Part shown: piece by piece, positions 16,413 to 25,478 of the stretch
Position numbering within the stretch: position 1 is the first letter of the stretch
Layout: every line of letters starts with the position of its first letter
Source: Salinisphaera sp. G21_0
GTDB lineage: Bacteria > Pseudomonadota > Gammaproteobacteria > Pseudomonadales > Endozoicomonadaceae
Assembly (NCBI RefSeq): GCF_017744115.1
Contig: NZ_JAGHQW010000027.1
Span: forward strand, 1-64,000
DNA length: 64,000 nucleotides
Direction: 5' to 3'
Position numbers and translations under genes: made by a program
The notes under the pieces: model-generated
Seen by the model: the letters and a program-made list of their open reading frames with translations, nothing else
What the model was told of the DNA's origin: nothing
The model's database searches: none

Positions 16413-16488
16413 TGAACATCCCATCTCTTGTCAGAACCATTGCCAGAAAACCATGCGCGGAAACCACTGAATTGGGGCAAATCGAACA

Positions 16489-17619
16489 ATGACATACACC
16501 ACATTTAACCGGGAACACTTCAATGCTACCCAGGAGCCCATGTTCTTTGGCCGTAATGTCAATGTATCCCGTTATGATGTCCAGAAGTACCCGATCTTTG
16601 AGAAGCTGATTGAGAAGCAGCTCTCCTTTTTCTGGCGCCCTGAGGAGGTGGACCTCTCAACCGATCGCCGTGACTTTGCTGCGCTTCCCGATCATGAAAG
16701 GCACATCTTTCTCAGCAACCTGAAATACCAGACCCTTCTGGACTCGGTGCAGGGCCGCTCACCGAACGTTGCCCTGCTGCCCATTGTCTCCCTACCAGAA
16801 CTGGAAACCTGGATCGAAACCTGGGCCTTCAGTGAGACCATCCACTCCCGTTCCTATACCCATATTATCCGCAATATCGTCACCGAACCGGCCCGTATCT
16901 TTGACGATATCGTGACCAATGAGGCGATTACCAAACGCGCCCGGGATATCACCCGCTACTATGACGCCCTGATCGAAGGTGTCAGCCTTTACCATCAGCT
17001 GGGTGAAGGTAAACACACCGTTAATGGCGAAGAAATCAACATCAGCATTACCGACCTGAAGCGCAAGCTCTACCTCACCGTGGTGTCTGTGAACGTGCTG
17101 GAAGCGATCCGTTTTTACGTCAGTTTTGCCTGCAGCTTTGCCTTTGCCGAGCGCTCCACAATGGAAGGCAATGCCAAAATCATCAAATTGATCGCCCGCG
17201 ATGAAGCCCTCCACCTGACCGGCACCCAGCATATCCTGCAACTGCTGGCCGATGGCAAAGATGATCCGGAAATGGCAGTGATTGCCCGTGAGCTGAAAGA
17301 CCAGGCCAGACAGATCTTTATCGATGCGGCAGAACAGGAAAAAGACTGGGCAGACTACCTGTTCCGTGATGGCTCCATGATTGGCCTGAACCGGGACATT
17401 CTTGGCCAGTACGTTGAATACATCACCAACCAGCGGATGGTTGCCGTCGGCTTTGAACCGGCGTTTGCCATCAAACAGAACCCTCTGCCCTGGATGAACA
17501 GCTGGCTTAACAGCGACAACGTTCAGGTTGCCCCTCAGGAGGTGGAGGTCAGCTCCTACCTGGTTGGGCAAATAGACAGCGAAGTGCAGTCCGAAGATTT
17601 CAGTAACTTTTCGTTATAA
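16489..17619 (+). CDS. nrdB: Class Ia ribonucleoside-diphosphate reductase, beta subunit
   Basis: This subunit holds the diferric tyrosyl radical cofactor that starts catalysis in NrdA. It has 376 residues. The ligand pattern of E. coli NrdB is preserved: D85 ([11 protein letters not shown]), E116 and H119 ([10 protein letters not shown]), the radical Tyr123, and the later [15 protein letters not shown] and [11 protein letters not shown] segments with the remaining Glu and His ligands. The C-terminal residues EDFSNFSL match the peptide that docks to NrdA. It follows nrdA by 76 bases and is followed by the cofactor-maintenance ferredoxin. Confidence 0.98.
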   Translation: MTYTTFNREHFNATQEPMFFGRNVNVSRYDVQKYPIFEKLIEKQLSFFWRPEEVDLSTDRRDFAALPDHERHIFLSNLKYQTLLDSVQGRSPNVALLPIVSLPELETWIETWAFSETIHSRSYTHIIRNIVTEPARIFDDIVTNEAITKRARDITRYYDALIEGVSLYHQLGEGKHTVNGEEINISITDLKRKLYLTVVSVNVLEAIRFYVSFACSFAFAERSTMEGNAKIIKLIARDEALHLTGTQHILQLLADGKDDPEMAVIARELKDQARQIFIDAAEQEKDWADYLFRDGSMIGLNRDILGQYVEYITNQRMVAVGFEPAFAIKQNPLPWMNSWLNSDNVQVAPQEVEVSSYLVGQIDSEVQSEDFSNFSL

Positions 17620-17710
17620 TTCCTGCATTAAAAAACAGTGTAAGCAGTTTCAATACCCAACGTCCCATAGCCAGGCCTGTTTCAGGCCTGGCTGATACAG
17701 GCGAAACACC

Positions 17711-17995
17711 ATGGCTCATATTGTCAAGATTCTTGAAGGCTTCAGCTTTATTCCCCGCAAAGAGCTGACGCTTCTGGAAGCCCTTGAGCAGGAAAACGTC
17801 GACATGGAGTATCAATGCCGTGAGGGGTTTTGTGGCAGCTGCCAGGTCACCCTTGTAGCGGGTGAAGTCACCTATACCACCGAACCCATCGCCTTTATTC
17901 CGGAAGGAAAAATACTGACCTGCTGCTGCCAGCTGAACAGTGACGTCACCATTGAAATCCCGGGCGGGTGCAAAATGAAGAAACACAACTTGTAA
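17711..17995 (+). CDS. yfaE: 2Fe-2S ferredoxin YfaE (NrdB cofactor maintenance)
   Basis: A 94-residue plant-type 2Fe-2S ferredoxin. Cluster ligands are Cys36, Cys41 and Cys44 (CREGFCGSC) with the fourth among Cys71-73 (LTCCC). In E. coli YfaE supplies electrons to rebuild the diferric tyrosyl radical of NrdB, and the gene follows nrdB as it does here, with a 91-base gap. No terminator is obvious after it. Confidence 0.93.
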   Translation: MAHIVKILEGFSFIPRKELTLLEALEQENVDMEYQCREGFCGSCQVTLVAGEVTYTTEPIAFIPEGKILTCCCQLNSDVTIEIPGGCKMKKHNL

Positions 17996-18088
17996 GCCTG
18001 TTATTCCACTCTCATCAGCGGATCAGGCGCTTTGATTTATCCCCCCGCACCTTTAAATTTGAACGTTAGCCTCTTTTTCTGGTCATAG

Positions 18089-18139
18089 GTAAGTAGTTGG
18101 CCAAATGGAATCGTATATTTCATTTGGTTAACTACTTAC
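18089..18139. repeat. Near-perfect 19-bp inverted repeat upstream of the lipase-like gene
   Basis: GTAAGTAGTT-GG-CCAAATG (18089-18107) pairs with CATTTGG-TT-AACTACTTAC (18121-18139), with only two G-T wobbles and a 13-base loop. It lies 35 bases before the ATG at 18175. There is no T-tract. It could be an operator or an RNA structure over the start region. Confidence 0.6.
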
Positions 18140-18174
18140 TAACCTCTGGTTTTCAATATTGGTCAGGAAAGCCC

Positions 18175-19332
18175 ATGCACCCTAACTCTATACGTCTATT
18201 AATTGCAGTCCCCTTATTGTTGAGCAGTCTCAGTTTGTTCGCTATTGCTGACGCCACGCCACAGGCGTCTGGCATCACCGCTGAATGGACTGCGCCGCCA
18301 CCCGCCAATTCCGGCATGGAGCCTGAACAAACACCCGAATTCAACGAAAATGATCAACAGCAAACCGTTAAAAAAAGAACCGTAGATTACCGGGCCACCA
18401 CTGAACTGCTATTGGAGCGTTACCCCTATGCCTTGATGAGCTATTTTTCCGAAATGGACGCAATCCTGACCTCCGATGATCCGGAAAAACAGCTATTTGC
18501 TATTTTCAGGCTCTCTTACCTGGGCTCCAGACATTTTCTATTCGTGGCGGATCCGGAAGCCATCCCTGAGCAATGGCAGCCCCATTTTACAAGTACCGCC
18601 GAGGAGAAACGAAAATCTGGCCAGACCCGCCACCAGATAATCGGCCAGGTCACTATCCCGGACTCGAATATCAGGATCAGGGTATTTAAACTGACTGAAG
18701 ACCCTTCATCTGACGCCCAAACCAAAAGCAAGATTGTTCTGGCCCTGGCCGGTGAAAAGTCCGATGAGGCTGTCCAATGCCTGGTCACCCAATCAAAACC
18801 CGCTCACCCCGGCAGCTCTCCCTGCTCTCTTGCGGTAAAACAGCTGCAGGATATTAGCGATCTCGCGGATTCCCTGAAAGATATGTATCCGAACCATTCA
18901 GTGGAGATAACCGGTTACTCCTTCAGCGGCGCTATTGCCCAGGCCGCCATGTCAATATCCGAGACCATTGAGCAAGCCTACATTTTCAACAGCTACGGTA
19001 TTCACCCAAGCTGGTTGGCAGGTATGCCCGAAAGCCGATTGGCCAGAATTCATCACTCCTATGTTGAAGGCAGCTTTCTTCATGGACAGGACTATAACCC
19101 GCTCAGCCGATACTCTCGATGGAAACTACCGCCGAACAAGGTGGTGGTTGCCGGGATGAAGATTCCTTCCAGCGGGCTTGAACCCAACATACGACATATC
19201 TACCAGCTGAACCATCATGACAGTTGGCTGGACACCTTTTATAACTTTGTCACCAGCATCTGGATCTTACACTCCAAAGAGTCGGTTCTACGGGCATTTG
19301 AGGCAAATTTAAGGCTTGATCTCCCCTGGTAA
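18175..19332 (+). CDS. Exported lipase-like alpha/beta hydrolase
   Basis: A 385-residue protein with a signal peptide (MHPNSIRLLIAVPLLLSSLSLFAIADA). The ATG at 18175 has AGGAAA upstream; the open frame extends further but would start inside the inverted repeat. Around residue 247 it has ITGYSFSGAIAQAAM, the place of the nucleophile elbow of lipases, followed by the helix and AYIFNSYG typical of lipase class 3 and DUF2974 proteins. The usual GxSxG is altered to GYSFSG, the glycine after the fourth residue being Ser, so activity is uncertain. A possible His is in YQLNHHDSWLD near the end. The substrate is unknown. Confidence 0.6.
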   Translation: MHPNSIRLLIAVPLLLSSLSLFAIADATPQASGITAEWTAPPPANSGMEPEQTPEFNENDQQQTVKKRTVDYRATTELLLERYPYALMSYFSEMDAILTSDDPEKQLFAIFRLSYLGSRHFLFVADPEAIPEQWQPHFTSTAEEKRKSGQTRHQIIGQVTIPDSNIRIRVFKLTEDPSSDAQTKSKIVLALAGEKSDEAVQCLVTQSKPAHPGSSPCSLAVKQLQDISDLADSLKDMYPNHSVEITGYSFSGAIAQAAMSISETIEQAYIFNSYGIHPSWLAGMPESRLARIHHSYVEGSFLHGQDYNPLSRYSRWKLPPNKVVVAGMKIPSSGLEPNIRHIYQLNHHDSWLDTFYNFVTSIWILHSKESVLRAFEANLRLDLPW

Positions 19333-19398
19333 TTCTTCAGAGCGGGACTGGCCGGTATCTGGTCAAGCCGCCTCCCCTGACCGGAACGCTGAAATCTC

Positions 19399-19426
19399 TT
19401 GACCAACGACAGTTGAAGTGTAAAAT
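19399..19426 (+). promoter_or_regulatory. Predicted sigma-70 promoter of the pyr operon
   Basis: TTGACC (19399-19404) and TAAAAT (19421-19426) are 16 bases apart, about 95 bases before the leader ORF. It is the best promoter match between the lipase-like gene and the leader. Confidence 0.5.
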
Positions 19427-19528
19427 GCCAGACAATTTGTCAATCGGACTGCTTTTACCCAACGAAGAAGCTGACTGATTGACCAAAAAGAGTTAACCTG
19501 AACGACACTCACCCGGGATAAGGTTTCG

Positions 19529-19702
19529 ATGACACTGCACATGAACCGTCAGTCAATCAAAAGAACAAGCAGAATCCTTATTACTGGTGCCAACCACTTT
19601 ATCTGTATTGCAAAAAAAAGCCCCTTAATCCAGGGGCTTTTTTTTGACTTGAAAATGACCAAAGGCGACAGGTATTACCCCCATGGGAAACAGGTTCTTT
19701 AA
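19529..19702 (+). CDS. pyrL: pyrBI leader peptide (PyrL-like)
   Basis: A 57-codon ORF begins at the ATG at 19529 with AAGG at 19520-19523, runs straight through the attenuator hairpin at 19612-19645, and overlaps the start of pyrB out of frame by 20 bases. In the hairpin it reads [11 protein letters not shown], resembling the E. coli PyrL segment SQPLNRGAFF at the same position. In the E. coli system low UTP makes polymerase pause in a U-rich leader, the ribosome catches up and melts the terminator, and pyrBI is transcribed. The arrangement here is the same. The E. coli leader is 44 residues, so this one is longer. Confidence 0.65.
   Translation: MTLHMNRQSIKRTSRILITGANHFICIAKKSPLIQGLFFDLKMTKGDRYYPHGKQVL
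19612..19645 (+). terminator. pyrB attenuator
   Basis: A perfect 13-bp stem of A8-GCCCC and GGGGC-T8 with an 8-base loop ends in eight T and lies 37 bases before the pyrB ATG inside the leader ORF. Its position makes it an attenuator of pyrBI rather than just the end of the upstream gene. Confidence 0.75.
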
Positions 19703-20615
19703 CAGGAACATTATCTCCATAGCCGACCTTACCCGGGAAGATATGGAACAGATTCTTGAAGTGGCTGCTGAACTCAAACACACGCCACGTCCCGGTCTAT
19801 TGCAGGGCAAAGTAATTGCCAGCTGTTTTTTTGAGGCATCCACCCGCACACGCCTCTCGTTTGAAACAGCCGTTCAGAGGTTAGGCGGCACCCTGATTGG
19901 TTTTGCCGACGGTGGCAACACCTCTGCCAAAAAAGGGGAAACCCTTGCGGACTCCATCAAAATCATCAGCTCCTATACCGATGCGGTGGTGATGCGCCAC
20001 CCTCAGGAAGGTGCTGCCCGGCTGGCCTCGGAATTCTCCAGCGCCCCCATTATCAATGGCGGCGACGGCTCCAACCAGCACCCAACCCAAACCCTGCTGG
20101 ATCTGTTTAGTATTCGCGAGTGCCAGGGTCGACTGGATAACCTGAAAGTCACCTTTGTCGGTGACCTGAAATATGGCCGGACAGTGCACTCCCTGGCTCA
20201 GGCCCTGATACATTTTAACGCAGAATTTAATTTTATTGCCCCGGATGCACTGGCAATGCCAGACTACATCCTGCAGGAACTGGATGAAAAAGGCATCCGG
20301 TGGCGTCGGGCGGAAAGCATCGAAGAAGTGGTTGCCGATACGGATATCATCTACATGACCCGGGTTCAGAAAGAGCGATTTGATGAAACCGAGTATAAGC
20401 ACATCGCGTCAAACTATGTACTGACCAATGAAGCCCTGAAGCAGGCCCCCGCACACCTTAAAGTACTGCACCCGTTGCCAAGGGTTGATGAGATAGCCGT
20501 TGAAGTCGATCAAACCCCCCATGCCTATTACTTTGAACAGGCCCGAAACGGGGTATTTGCCCGTCAGGCGCTGCTGGCCCTGATTCTCAATGAATCCTTT
20601 GATGACAAGATGTGA
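19683..20615 (+). CDS. pyrB: Aspartate carbamoyltransferase, catalytic chain
   Basis: It joins carbamoyl phosphate to aspartate, the committed step of pyrimidine synthesis. It has 310 residues, as in E. coli. The carbamoyl-phosphate loop [10 protein letters not shown] (residues 52-61), the KKGETL loop with the active-site Lys near 84, [10 protein letters not shown] with the catalytic His near 134, and the HPLPRVDEI 240s loop are all intact. It is followed 10 bases later by pyrI and should form the dodecameric allosteric enzyme. Expression is probably set by the upstream leader and attenuator. Confidence 0.98.
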   Translation: MGNRFFNRNIISIADLTREDMEQILEVAAELKHTPRPGLLQGKVIASCFFEASTRTRLSFETAVQRLGGTLIGFADGGNTSAKKGETLADSIKIISSYTDAVVMRHPQEGAARLASEFSSAPIINGGDGSNQHPTQTLLDLFSIRECQGRLDNLKVTFVGDLKYGRTVHSLAQALIHFNAEFNFIAPDALAMPDYILQELDEKGIRWRRAESIEEVVADTDIIYMTRVQKERFDETEYKHIASNYVLTNEALKQAPAHLKVLHPLPRVDEIAVEVDQTPHAYYFEQARNGVFARQALLALILNESFDDKM

Positions 20616-20625
20616 GGAGTGATCG

Positions 20626-21084
20626 ATGAGTAACAAACTTCAGGTTGAAGCCATCTGCCAGGGCACTGTCATCGACCATATTCCGGCGGGACAGGGAGTA
20701 AAAATCCTTGACCGTCTTCATCTGCTGAACAGTGAAGCGCGTATTACGGTGGGCTTTAATTTGCCCAGTAAAGCCCGGGGCTTCAAAGATATTATAAAAG
20801 TCGAAGGACGGATGTTTACTGAACAGGAGGCCAACGAACTGGCACTGTTCGCACCCAGCGCAACCATCAACGTGATTGATGATTACCGGGTGGTGGATAA
20901 GTTCACCATGGCCATTCCGAAAACGCTGAGAGCCGCGTTCGCCTGCCCCAACTCTAACTGCATTACGCATAATGAACCGGTGGAGAGCTATTTCTACCTG
21001 CGTCAGAAAAGTCATGATATCCAGCTGAAGTGCCACTATTGCGAAAAATCCTTCAGCAAGGAAATTGTGGCAGAGCTGAGATAA
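20626..21084 (+). CDS. pyrI: Aspartate carbamoyltransferase, regulatory chain
   Basis: The regulatory subunit binds CTP and ATP in its N-terminal domain and contacts PyrB through a zinc domain. It has 152 residues. The zinc ligands are Cys107, Cys112, Cys136 and Cys139 (CPNSNC and CHYC). The allosteric region shows GTVIDHIPAGQGVKIL. It is co-transcribed with pyrB, with GAGG at normal spacing before the ATG. Confidence 0.98.
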   Translation: MSNKLQVEAICQGTVIDHIPAGQGVKILDRLHLLNSEARITVGFNLPSKARGFKDIIKVEGRMFTEQEANELALFAPSATINVIDDYRVVDKFTMAIPKTLRAAFACPNSNCITHNEPVESYFYLRQKSHDIQLKCHYCEKSFSKEIVAELR

Positions 21085-21093
21085 CGGCAAGAA

Positions 21094-21131
21094 AGAGGGC
21101 GTTCAGTGTCTGATAAAGAGCGCCTTCTATT
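21094..21131 (+). terminator. Probable terminator of pyrBI
   Basis: AGAGGGCG and CGCCTTCT can pair over 8 bp (one G-T), extended by TTC/GAG, with a T-rich ATTTCC tail. It starts 10 bases after the pyrI stop codon. Confidence 0.45.
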
Positions 21132-21256
21132 TCCGGCCTGATCAAACAACTGATTGAAATAGAAAATAAAATTCTTCCTTTCCCACCAATGTCTAACTTC
21201 CAAACACGGCATCTCTACCTATTATTTAATTTTCAGCCAGATGGTGGGTAACAACT

Positions 21257-21559
21257 ATGAGTTCTTGTCCAATATCTAATTTTATCGGTAATCGCTGCAT
21301 GCCAGACCCTGTAAGAACGGAGTCTGTTGGGGAAAAAAACCAGAAATTTGCTGAAGAAGCCAGTTTTTTTACCGCTTTGTTCAAGAATCTCACAGTAAGA
21401 CCAGTGCCTGATCCTGGCCTGATCATGGTTCTTAACAAGCAGTGGCTGGAAAGGAAGAAAAGGAAAGTGTCCAAGAAAGGCAAATCTGAACAATTGTGGC
21501 TGGGCAAGCGAGCGGATGATGAGCCGTCTGGCGAGTGGGGAAAATTCGAGGACGATTGA
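21257..21559 (+). CDS. Small hypothetical protein
   Basis: A 100-residue ORF from the ATG at 21257. The C-terminal half is strongly basic then acidic (KQWLERKKRKVSKKGKSEQ then EWGKFEDD). There is no signal peptide and no membrane segment, and only a weak ribosome binding site (GGTGGG). The minus strand is also open here, so coding on the plus strand is not certain. No recognised family. Confidence 0.35.
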   Translation: MSSCPISNFIGNRCMPDPVRTESVGEKNQKFAEEASFFTALFKNLTVRPVPDPGLIMVLNKQWLERKKRKVSKKGKSEQLWLGKRADDEPSGEWGKFEDD

Positions 21560-21906
21560 CCAGACCGTGTTAACCACACGGCATCCCATTCAGCCATGTC
21601 GCCGGATTTGCCTGGTGGAAAGACACTATTTCCATCATTCGCGCGAATCCGTACAGTTCGTTTGATTTGTCCATTAATTCGGCGCGATAATACGCCATAT
21701 CATTTACCGTGAAGATCCTCTCAAGGTTGCTCTCACGCTATACCGTACCCACTCGCACCGTAAAGTGGGCATGGTATTAACCAGCTAACTTCTTCCTCGC
21801 CCATCTCTGCGACGATCAGGATAAAGATTGTATCCTTATAGCTGGCTCACCCGGCTGCCAATTGGTAAAGCCATTGTTCAGGACTGAAAGGAACGAGATT
21901 AAGGCA
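21560..21906. other. Intergenic region upstream of rhlB
   Basis: About 345 bases with no gene that I can support. It presumably holds the rhlB promoter. No clear repeat, operator or RNA motif was seen. Confidence 0.4.
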
Positions 21907-23313
21907 TTGAGTGGTTTTCTAGGATTTTTTAAGAAAAGCAGCGCGAGTAAAGACGCTTCCCCTGAAAAAGGGAAGAAAGCGCTTTCCGGCAGCAAAAAAC
22001 AGGCTGCGCATTCCAGAAACAACGTCAAATCATCAAAGCGTCCGAAGCGGACAAGCAGCAGAAAGTCAGACCGTCCTGCCCAGGCACAGGAAAGCTGGAG
22101 TATTGATCAGTTCCAGGTAGCGCCTGACCCTGAAAAGACCCGCTTTCACGATTTTGCCCTGCCCGAAGAACTGATGCATGCGATTGCTGACCAGGGCTTC
22201 AAGTACTGCACACCAATTCAGGCAGAGGTGCTGGGCAGCACTCTGGCGGGTCGGGATGCGATCGGCAAGGCTCAGACAGGAACCGGTAAAACAGCCGCAT
22301 TTCTGATCAGCACGATCAAGCAGCTGATTGACACCCCGGCACCGGACACCCGCTACCTGGGCGAGCCACGCGCGGTCATTATCGCCCCCACACGGGAGCT
22401 GGCATTGCAGATCGGTAAGGACGCTGAAGCCCTGACCCAATACCTGCCGCTGCACGTTGTCACCGTTGTAGGTGGTATGGATTATGAGAAACAGCGTAAA
22501 CGTATCGGCGAAAATTATGTGGATATTCTCGTTGCCACGCCCGGGCGTCTGCTGGACTACTGTGAGCGTAAAGACCTGTTTCTGGACCTGGTTGAAGTCA
22601 TGGTGATCGACGAAGCGGACCGCATGCTGGACATGGGCTTTATCCCGCAGGTACGGCGTATTATCCGCATGACGCCAAGGCCGGGAGACCGTCAGACGCT
22701 GCTATTCTCGGCGACATTCACAGATGATGTATTAAGACTTGGAGAGCAGTGGACCTGGAACCCGGTAAAGGTTGAGATTGAGCCTGACAGTGTTGCCACC
22801 GACACGGTGGAGCAAAAGGTTTACATTCTCTCATCGGAACAGAAGTTTCCCCTGCTGGTAAACCTGATTAACCATCACCAGCTGGAAAAAGTTATTGTTT
22901 TCACCAATCGCAGGGACCAAACCCGCAAGCTGACCGAACAGCTGCAAAAGGCTGGGATCAGGGCAGACCAAATCTCCGGCGAAGTTCCCCAGAACAAGCG
23001 CCTCAGGACTCTGGAAGATTTCCGCTCCGGGAAAATTTCAGTACTGGTGGCTACCGATGTTGCTGGCCGGGGAATTCACATTGACGGAATCAGCCATGTG
23101 ATCAACTACAACCTGCCTGAAGACCCTGATGACTACGTCCACAGGATTGGCAGAACCGGAAGAGCAGGGGCAAGTGGAACCAGCATCAGCTTTGCCTGTG
23201 AAGATGATTCGTTTCTGATTCCGGATCTTGAAGCACTGCTGGGGGATAAACTGAAGAAGGACTACCCACCGGAACAGCTTCTTGTTGATCCCCGAAACAG
23301 TAAGCACCGATAA
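21907..23313 (+). CDS. rhlB: ATP-dependent RNA helicase RhlB (DEAD box)
   Basis: A DEAD-box RNA helicase with a basic, low-complexity N-terminal extension of about 60 residues ([12 protein letters not shown]...[15 protein letters not shown]), probably an RNA tether. Motifs in order: [38 protein letters not shown] and HRIGRTGR. In E. coli RhlB unwinds RNA in the degradosome. No ATG starts the frame. I use the TTG at 21907 (reading SGFLGFFKK); a TTG at 21862 or a rarer start nearby is also possible. It is monocistronic, ending just before the inverted-repeat element. Confidence 0.93.
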   Translation: MSGFLGFFKKSSASKDASPEKGKKALSGSKKQAAHSRNNVKSSKRPKRTSSRKSDRPAQAQESWSIDQFQVAPDPEKTRFHDFALPEELMHAIADQGFKYCTPIQAEVLGSTLAGRDAIGKAQTGTGKTAAFLISTIKQLIDTPAPDTRYLGEPRAVIIAPTRELALQIGKDAEALTQYLPLHVVTVVGGMDYEKQRKRIGENYVDILVATPGRLLDYCERKDLFLDLVEVMVIDEADRMLDMGFIPQVRRIIRMTPRPGDRQTLLFSATFTDDVLRLGEQWTWNPVKVEIEPDSVATDTVEQKVYILSSEQKFPLLVNLINHHQLEKVIVFTNRRDQTRKLTEQLQKAGIRADQISGEVPQNKRLRTLEDFRSGKISVLVATDVAGRGIHIDGISHVINYNLPEDPDDYVHRIGRTGRAGASGTSISFACEDDSFLIPDLEALLGDKLKKDYPPEQLLVDPRNSKHR

Positions 23314-23315
23314 GC

Positions 23316-23531
23316 TAACCCGGATATTTCATAAACTGCCCCGAATCTCGCGCACGACCACATGGATGTGGGAGGTAGGGCGACGCAGGATGCCAAAGCC
23401 GAGGACTTTGTCGCTCTAAGGGATTTTGTGAGGGAGCGCCGTACCGGGGAGTACGGTCGACTGAACAAAACTCCCTTAGAGCGGCAAAGGACAAGCGAGA
23501 ACGGGAGCATGTTTATGAAATATCCGGGTTA
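23316..23531. mobile_element. Short element with 21-bp terminal inverted repeats (MITE-like)
   Basis: A 216-bp unit bounded by perfect 21-bp inverted repeats (23316-23336, beginning TAACCCGGATAT, and 23511-23531). Inside is a second inverted repeat, CGCTCTAAGGGA against TCCCTTAGAGCG, around a GC-rich core containing CGTACCGGGGAGTACG. It has no coding capacity. The layout is that of a MITE or a complex palindromic repeat, landed three bases after the rhlB stop codon. I see no second copy in the window and no certain target-site duplication. Confidence 0.7.
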
Positions 23532-23796
23532 ACAGTGCAGGCGAATGCTAACGATTCGTCTGCTGACATGGGAGAGAACAGTAATAATCAAAAGAAATAT
23601 CAATCAAAAAAACAGTAAAATTTTTATAAAAAAATACGATATATCCTTTCAAGCATAAGAGTAAAACACATCCACTTAAACCCTTTAGGAGGAAAAAAAA
23701 TTTTTTTATTCTTCATCGAAATTTAGTCTTGCCGGATTAAAGCTTTTCGATAAGAATCAAATATGAGTAACCCAAAAACAGACAAGGGAGCTGCCT
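23532..23796. other. AT-rich region upstream of the PhoH-like gene
   Basis: About 265 bases, strongly AT-rich from 23585, with runs of A and T (for example 23693-23710). It probably carries the promoter of the following gene. No specific operator was recognised. Confidence 0.4.
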
Positions 23797-25200
23797 ATGG
23801 GACATGCCCTGGAAACCAGGCCAGAAAACTCACCCATCACAACCACCTACATACTGGACAGTAACGTCCTGATTCACGACCCTAACTCTATCCTCAACTT
23901 TGAAGAACATCAGGTAATCATTCCCATCACCGTTCTGGAAGAACTGGACAAACTCAAGAACGGCAAACAAACCATAGCCGCTGACTGTCGTCAGGCCATA
24001 CGACTGATTGATAATATTCTGGGTACAGCAACACCTGCGGAGATAGAGCAGGGAGTCCCTATCCAGAGAAGCCACAGCAAGGAAACATCCGGTACGCTCT
24101 CCATCATGATGAGTCATGCCGACGATAAAATCACCACACTCCCCAGCAGTAATAACGATAACCAGATAATTAACGACATCTGTCAGTATCAGAACGCCCA
24201 TCCGGACCGGCAGTTCATACTGGTCACCAAAGACATAAATATGCGCCTCAAAGCCAGGGGCTGCGGTATTCTTACCGAAGACTATCACAGTGACCAGCTG
24301 GTCAGTGATATTGGCTTACTGACCAAAGGTTATATCCATTATGAAGGCAACTTCTGGGACCGGGTCAATGAAGTAAAAACGGTACAGCTTGATGGCAAAA
24401 CCATTCATACCCTGAATAAAAGTGAGTTTGCCGAAGAGTTGTATCTCAACAAGTTCCTTTTAGACGACCAAGGGTTTGTAGCAAAAGTCATCGACCTATC
24501 GGACGACCAGGTAAGTCTTCAACACTACAGCAGAGAAAGCCTGATGCATCAGGAAGCCTGGGGGTTGAGACCATTGAACATCAACCAGGCCATGGCCCTG
24601 AATCTGCTGCTCGACCCGGATGTTCACCTGGTGAACCTCAATGGTGCCGCCGGTTCTGGCAAGACCATTCTGGCCCTGGCAGCCGCCATTGAAATGACCA
24701 TTGCCACGAAACAATACCGGAGGATTATTGCCACCCGTTCCACCCGGGGATTGGATGAAGACATTGGCTTCCTGCCAGGTACCGAGGCTGAAAAAATGGA
24801 ACCCTGGCTGGGCGCTATTACCGACAACCTGGAAGCGCTGCACAATGATGACGAATCCACCAACAGCAGTGTGGAGTACATTCTCGACCGGGTACCGCTC
24901 CATTTCAAATCCCTGAACTACATCCGTGGCAGGAGTTTCCAGCAGAGTCTGATCATCATCGATGAATGTCAGAATCTGACTCCTCACCAGATCAAAACCA
25001 TCATCACCCGCGCCGGTGTCGGCAGTAAAGTGATCTGCCTTGGCAACCTGGCCCAGATCGACACCCCTTATCTGGCCGCCACCAGCTCCGGCTTAACCTA
25101 TATGACTGAGCGCCTGAAGCATTTCCCCCATGGAGGTTCAATGCAGCTTCAGGGTGTACCAAGGTCACCACTGGCAGCGTATGCTGAAACCCATCTGTAA
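23797..25200 (+). CDS. PIN domain-PhoH-like ATPase
   Basis: A 467-residue fusion of an N-terminal PIN ribonuclease domain (YILDSNVLIHDP opening with the first catalytic Asp, LEELDKLKNG, later VTKDINMRLKA) spanning residues about 17-170, and a C-terminal PhoH NTPase from about 255 (Walker A NGAAGSGKTIL, Walker B LIIIDECQNLTPHQ, then KVICLGNLAQIDTPYL). The same fusion is called YlaK or PhoH2; some are reported as RNA helicase-ribonucleases. The ATG at 23797 has a good AAGGGAG site. It stands alone with its own terminator. The RNA target is not known from the sequence. Confidence 0.9.
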   Translation: MGHALETRPENSPITTTYILDSNVLIHDPNSILNFEEHQVIIPITVLEELDKLKNGKQTIAADCRQAIRLIDNILGTATPAEIEQGVPIQRSHSKETSGTLSIMMSHADDKITTLPSSNNDNQIINDICQYQNAHPDRQFILVTKDINMRLKARGCGILTEDYHSDQLVSDIGLLTKGYIHYEGNFWDRVNEVKTVQLDGKTIHTLNKSEFAEELYLNKFLLDDQGFVAKVIDLSDDQVSLQHYSRESLMHQEAWGLRPLNINQAMALNLLLDPDVHLVNLNGAAGSGKTILALAAAIEMTIATKQYRRIIATRSTRGLDEDIGFLPGTEAEKMEPWLGAITDNLEALHNDDESTNSSVEYILDRVPLHFKSLNYIRGRSFQQSLIIIDECQNLTPHQIKTIITRAGVGSKVICLGNLAQIDTPYLAATSSGLTYMTERLKHFPHGGSMQLQGVPRSPLAAYAETHL

Positions 25201-25221
25201 TTCATTCCTCTTCATCACGAC

Positions 25222-25256
25222 AAAGCCCCGGGTCGCCGGGGCTTTCTATTTTTCCG
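25222..25256 (+). terminator. Rho-independent terminator of the PhoH-like gene
   Basis: The stem AAAGCCCCGG / CCGGGGCTTT around a short TCG loop is followed by CTATTTTT, 22 bases after the stop codon. Confidence 0.85.
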
Positions 25257-25478
25257 ACCGTGTGACAGGCTCACTGATATCATCCGGGACGCTGCACGAG
25301 AATAGACTGAACTGCTGCGGTGGCAACAAATTGCTCTGAACATTCCAGCTTCTTAAAGTGATAGCCATTATCAATGGTCATGATAGGTCTTATTAACCCT
25401 TTCAACCCTATTAAAGGAACGCTCCCTGCTCTACTATTGTCATCATTATCTCAAGCTTGAAAAATCAGGGAGAGTTGA

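Noticed and set aside
16792-17571. A 259-codon minus-strand frame inside nrdB
   Set aside because: Shadow of nrdB, which has all iron ligands; the antisense frame shows no motif.
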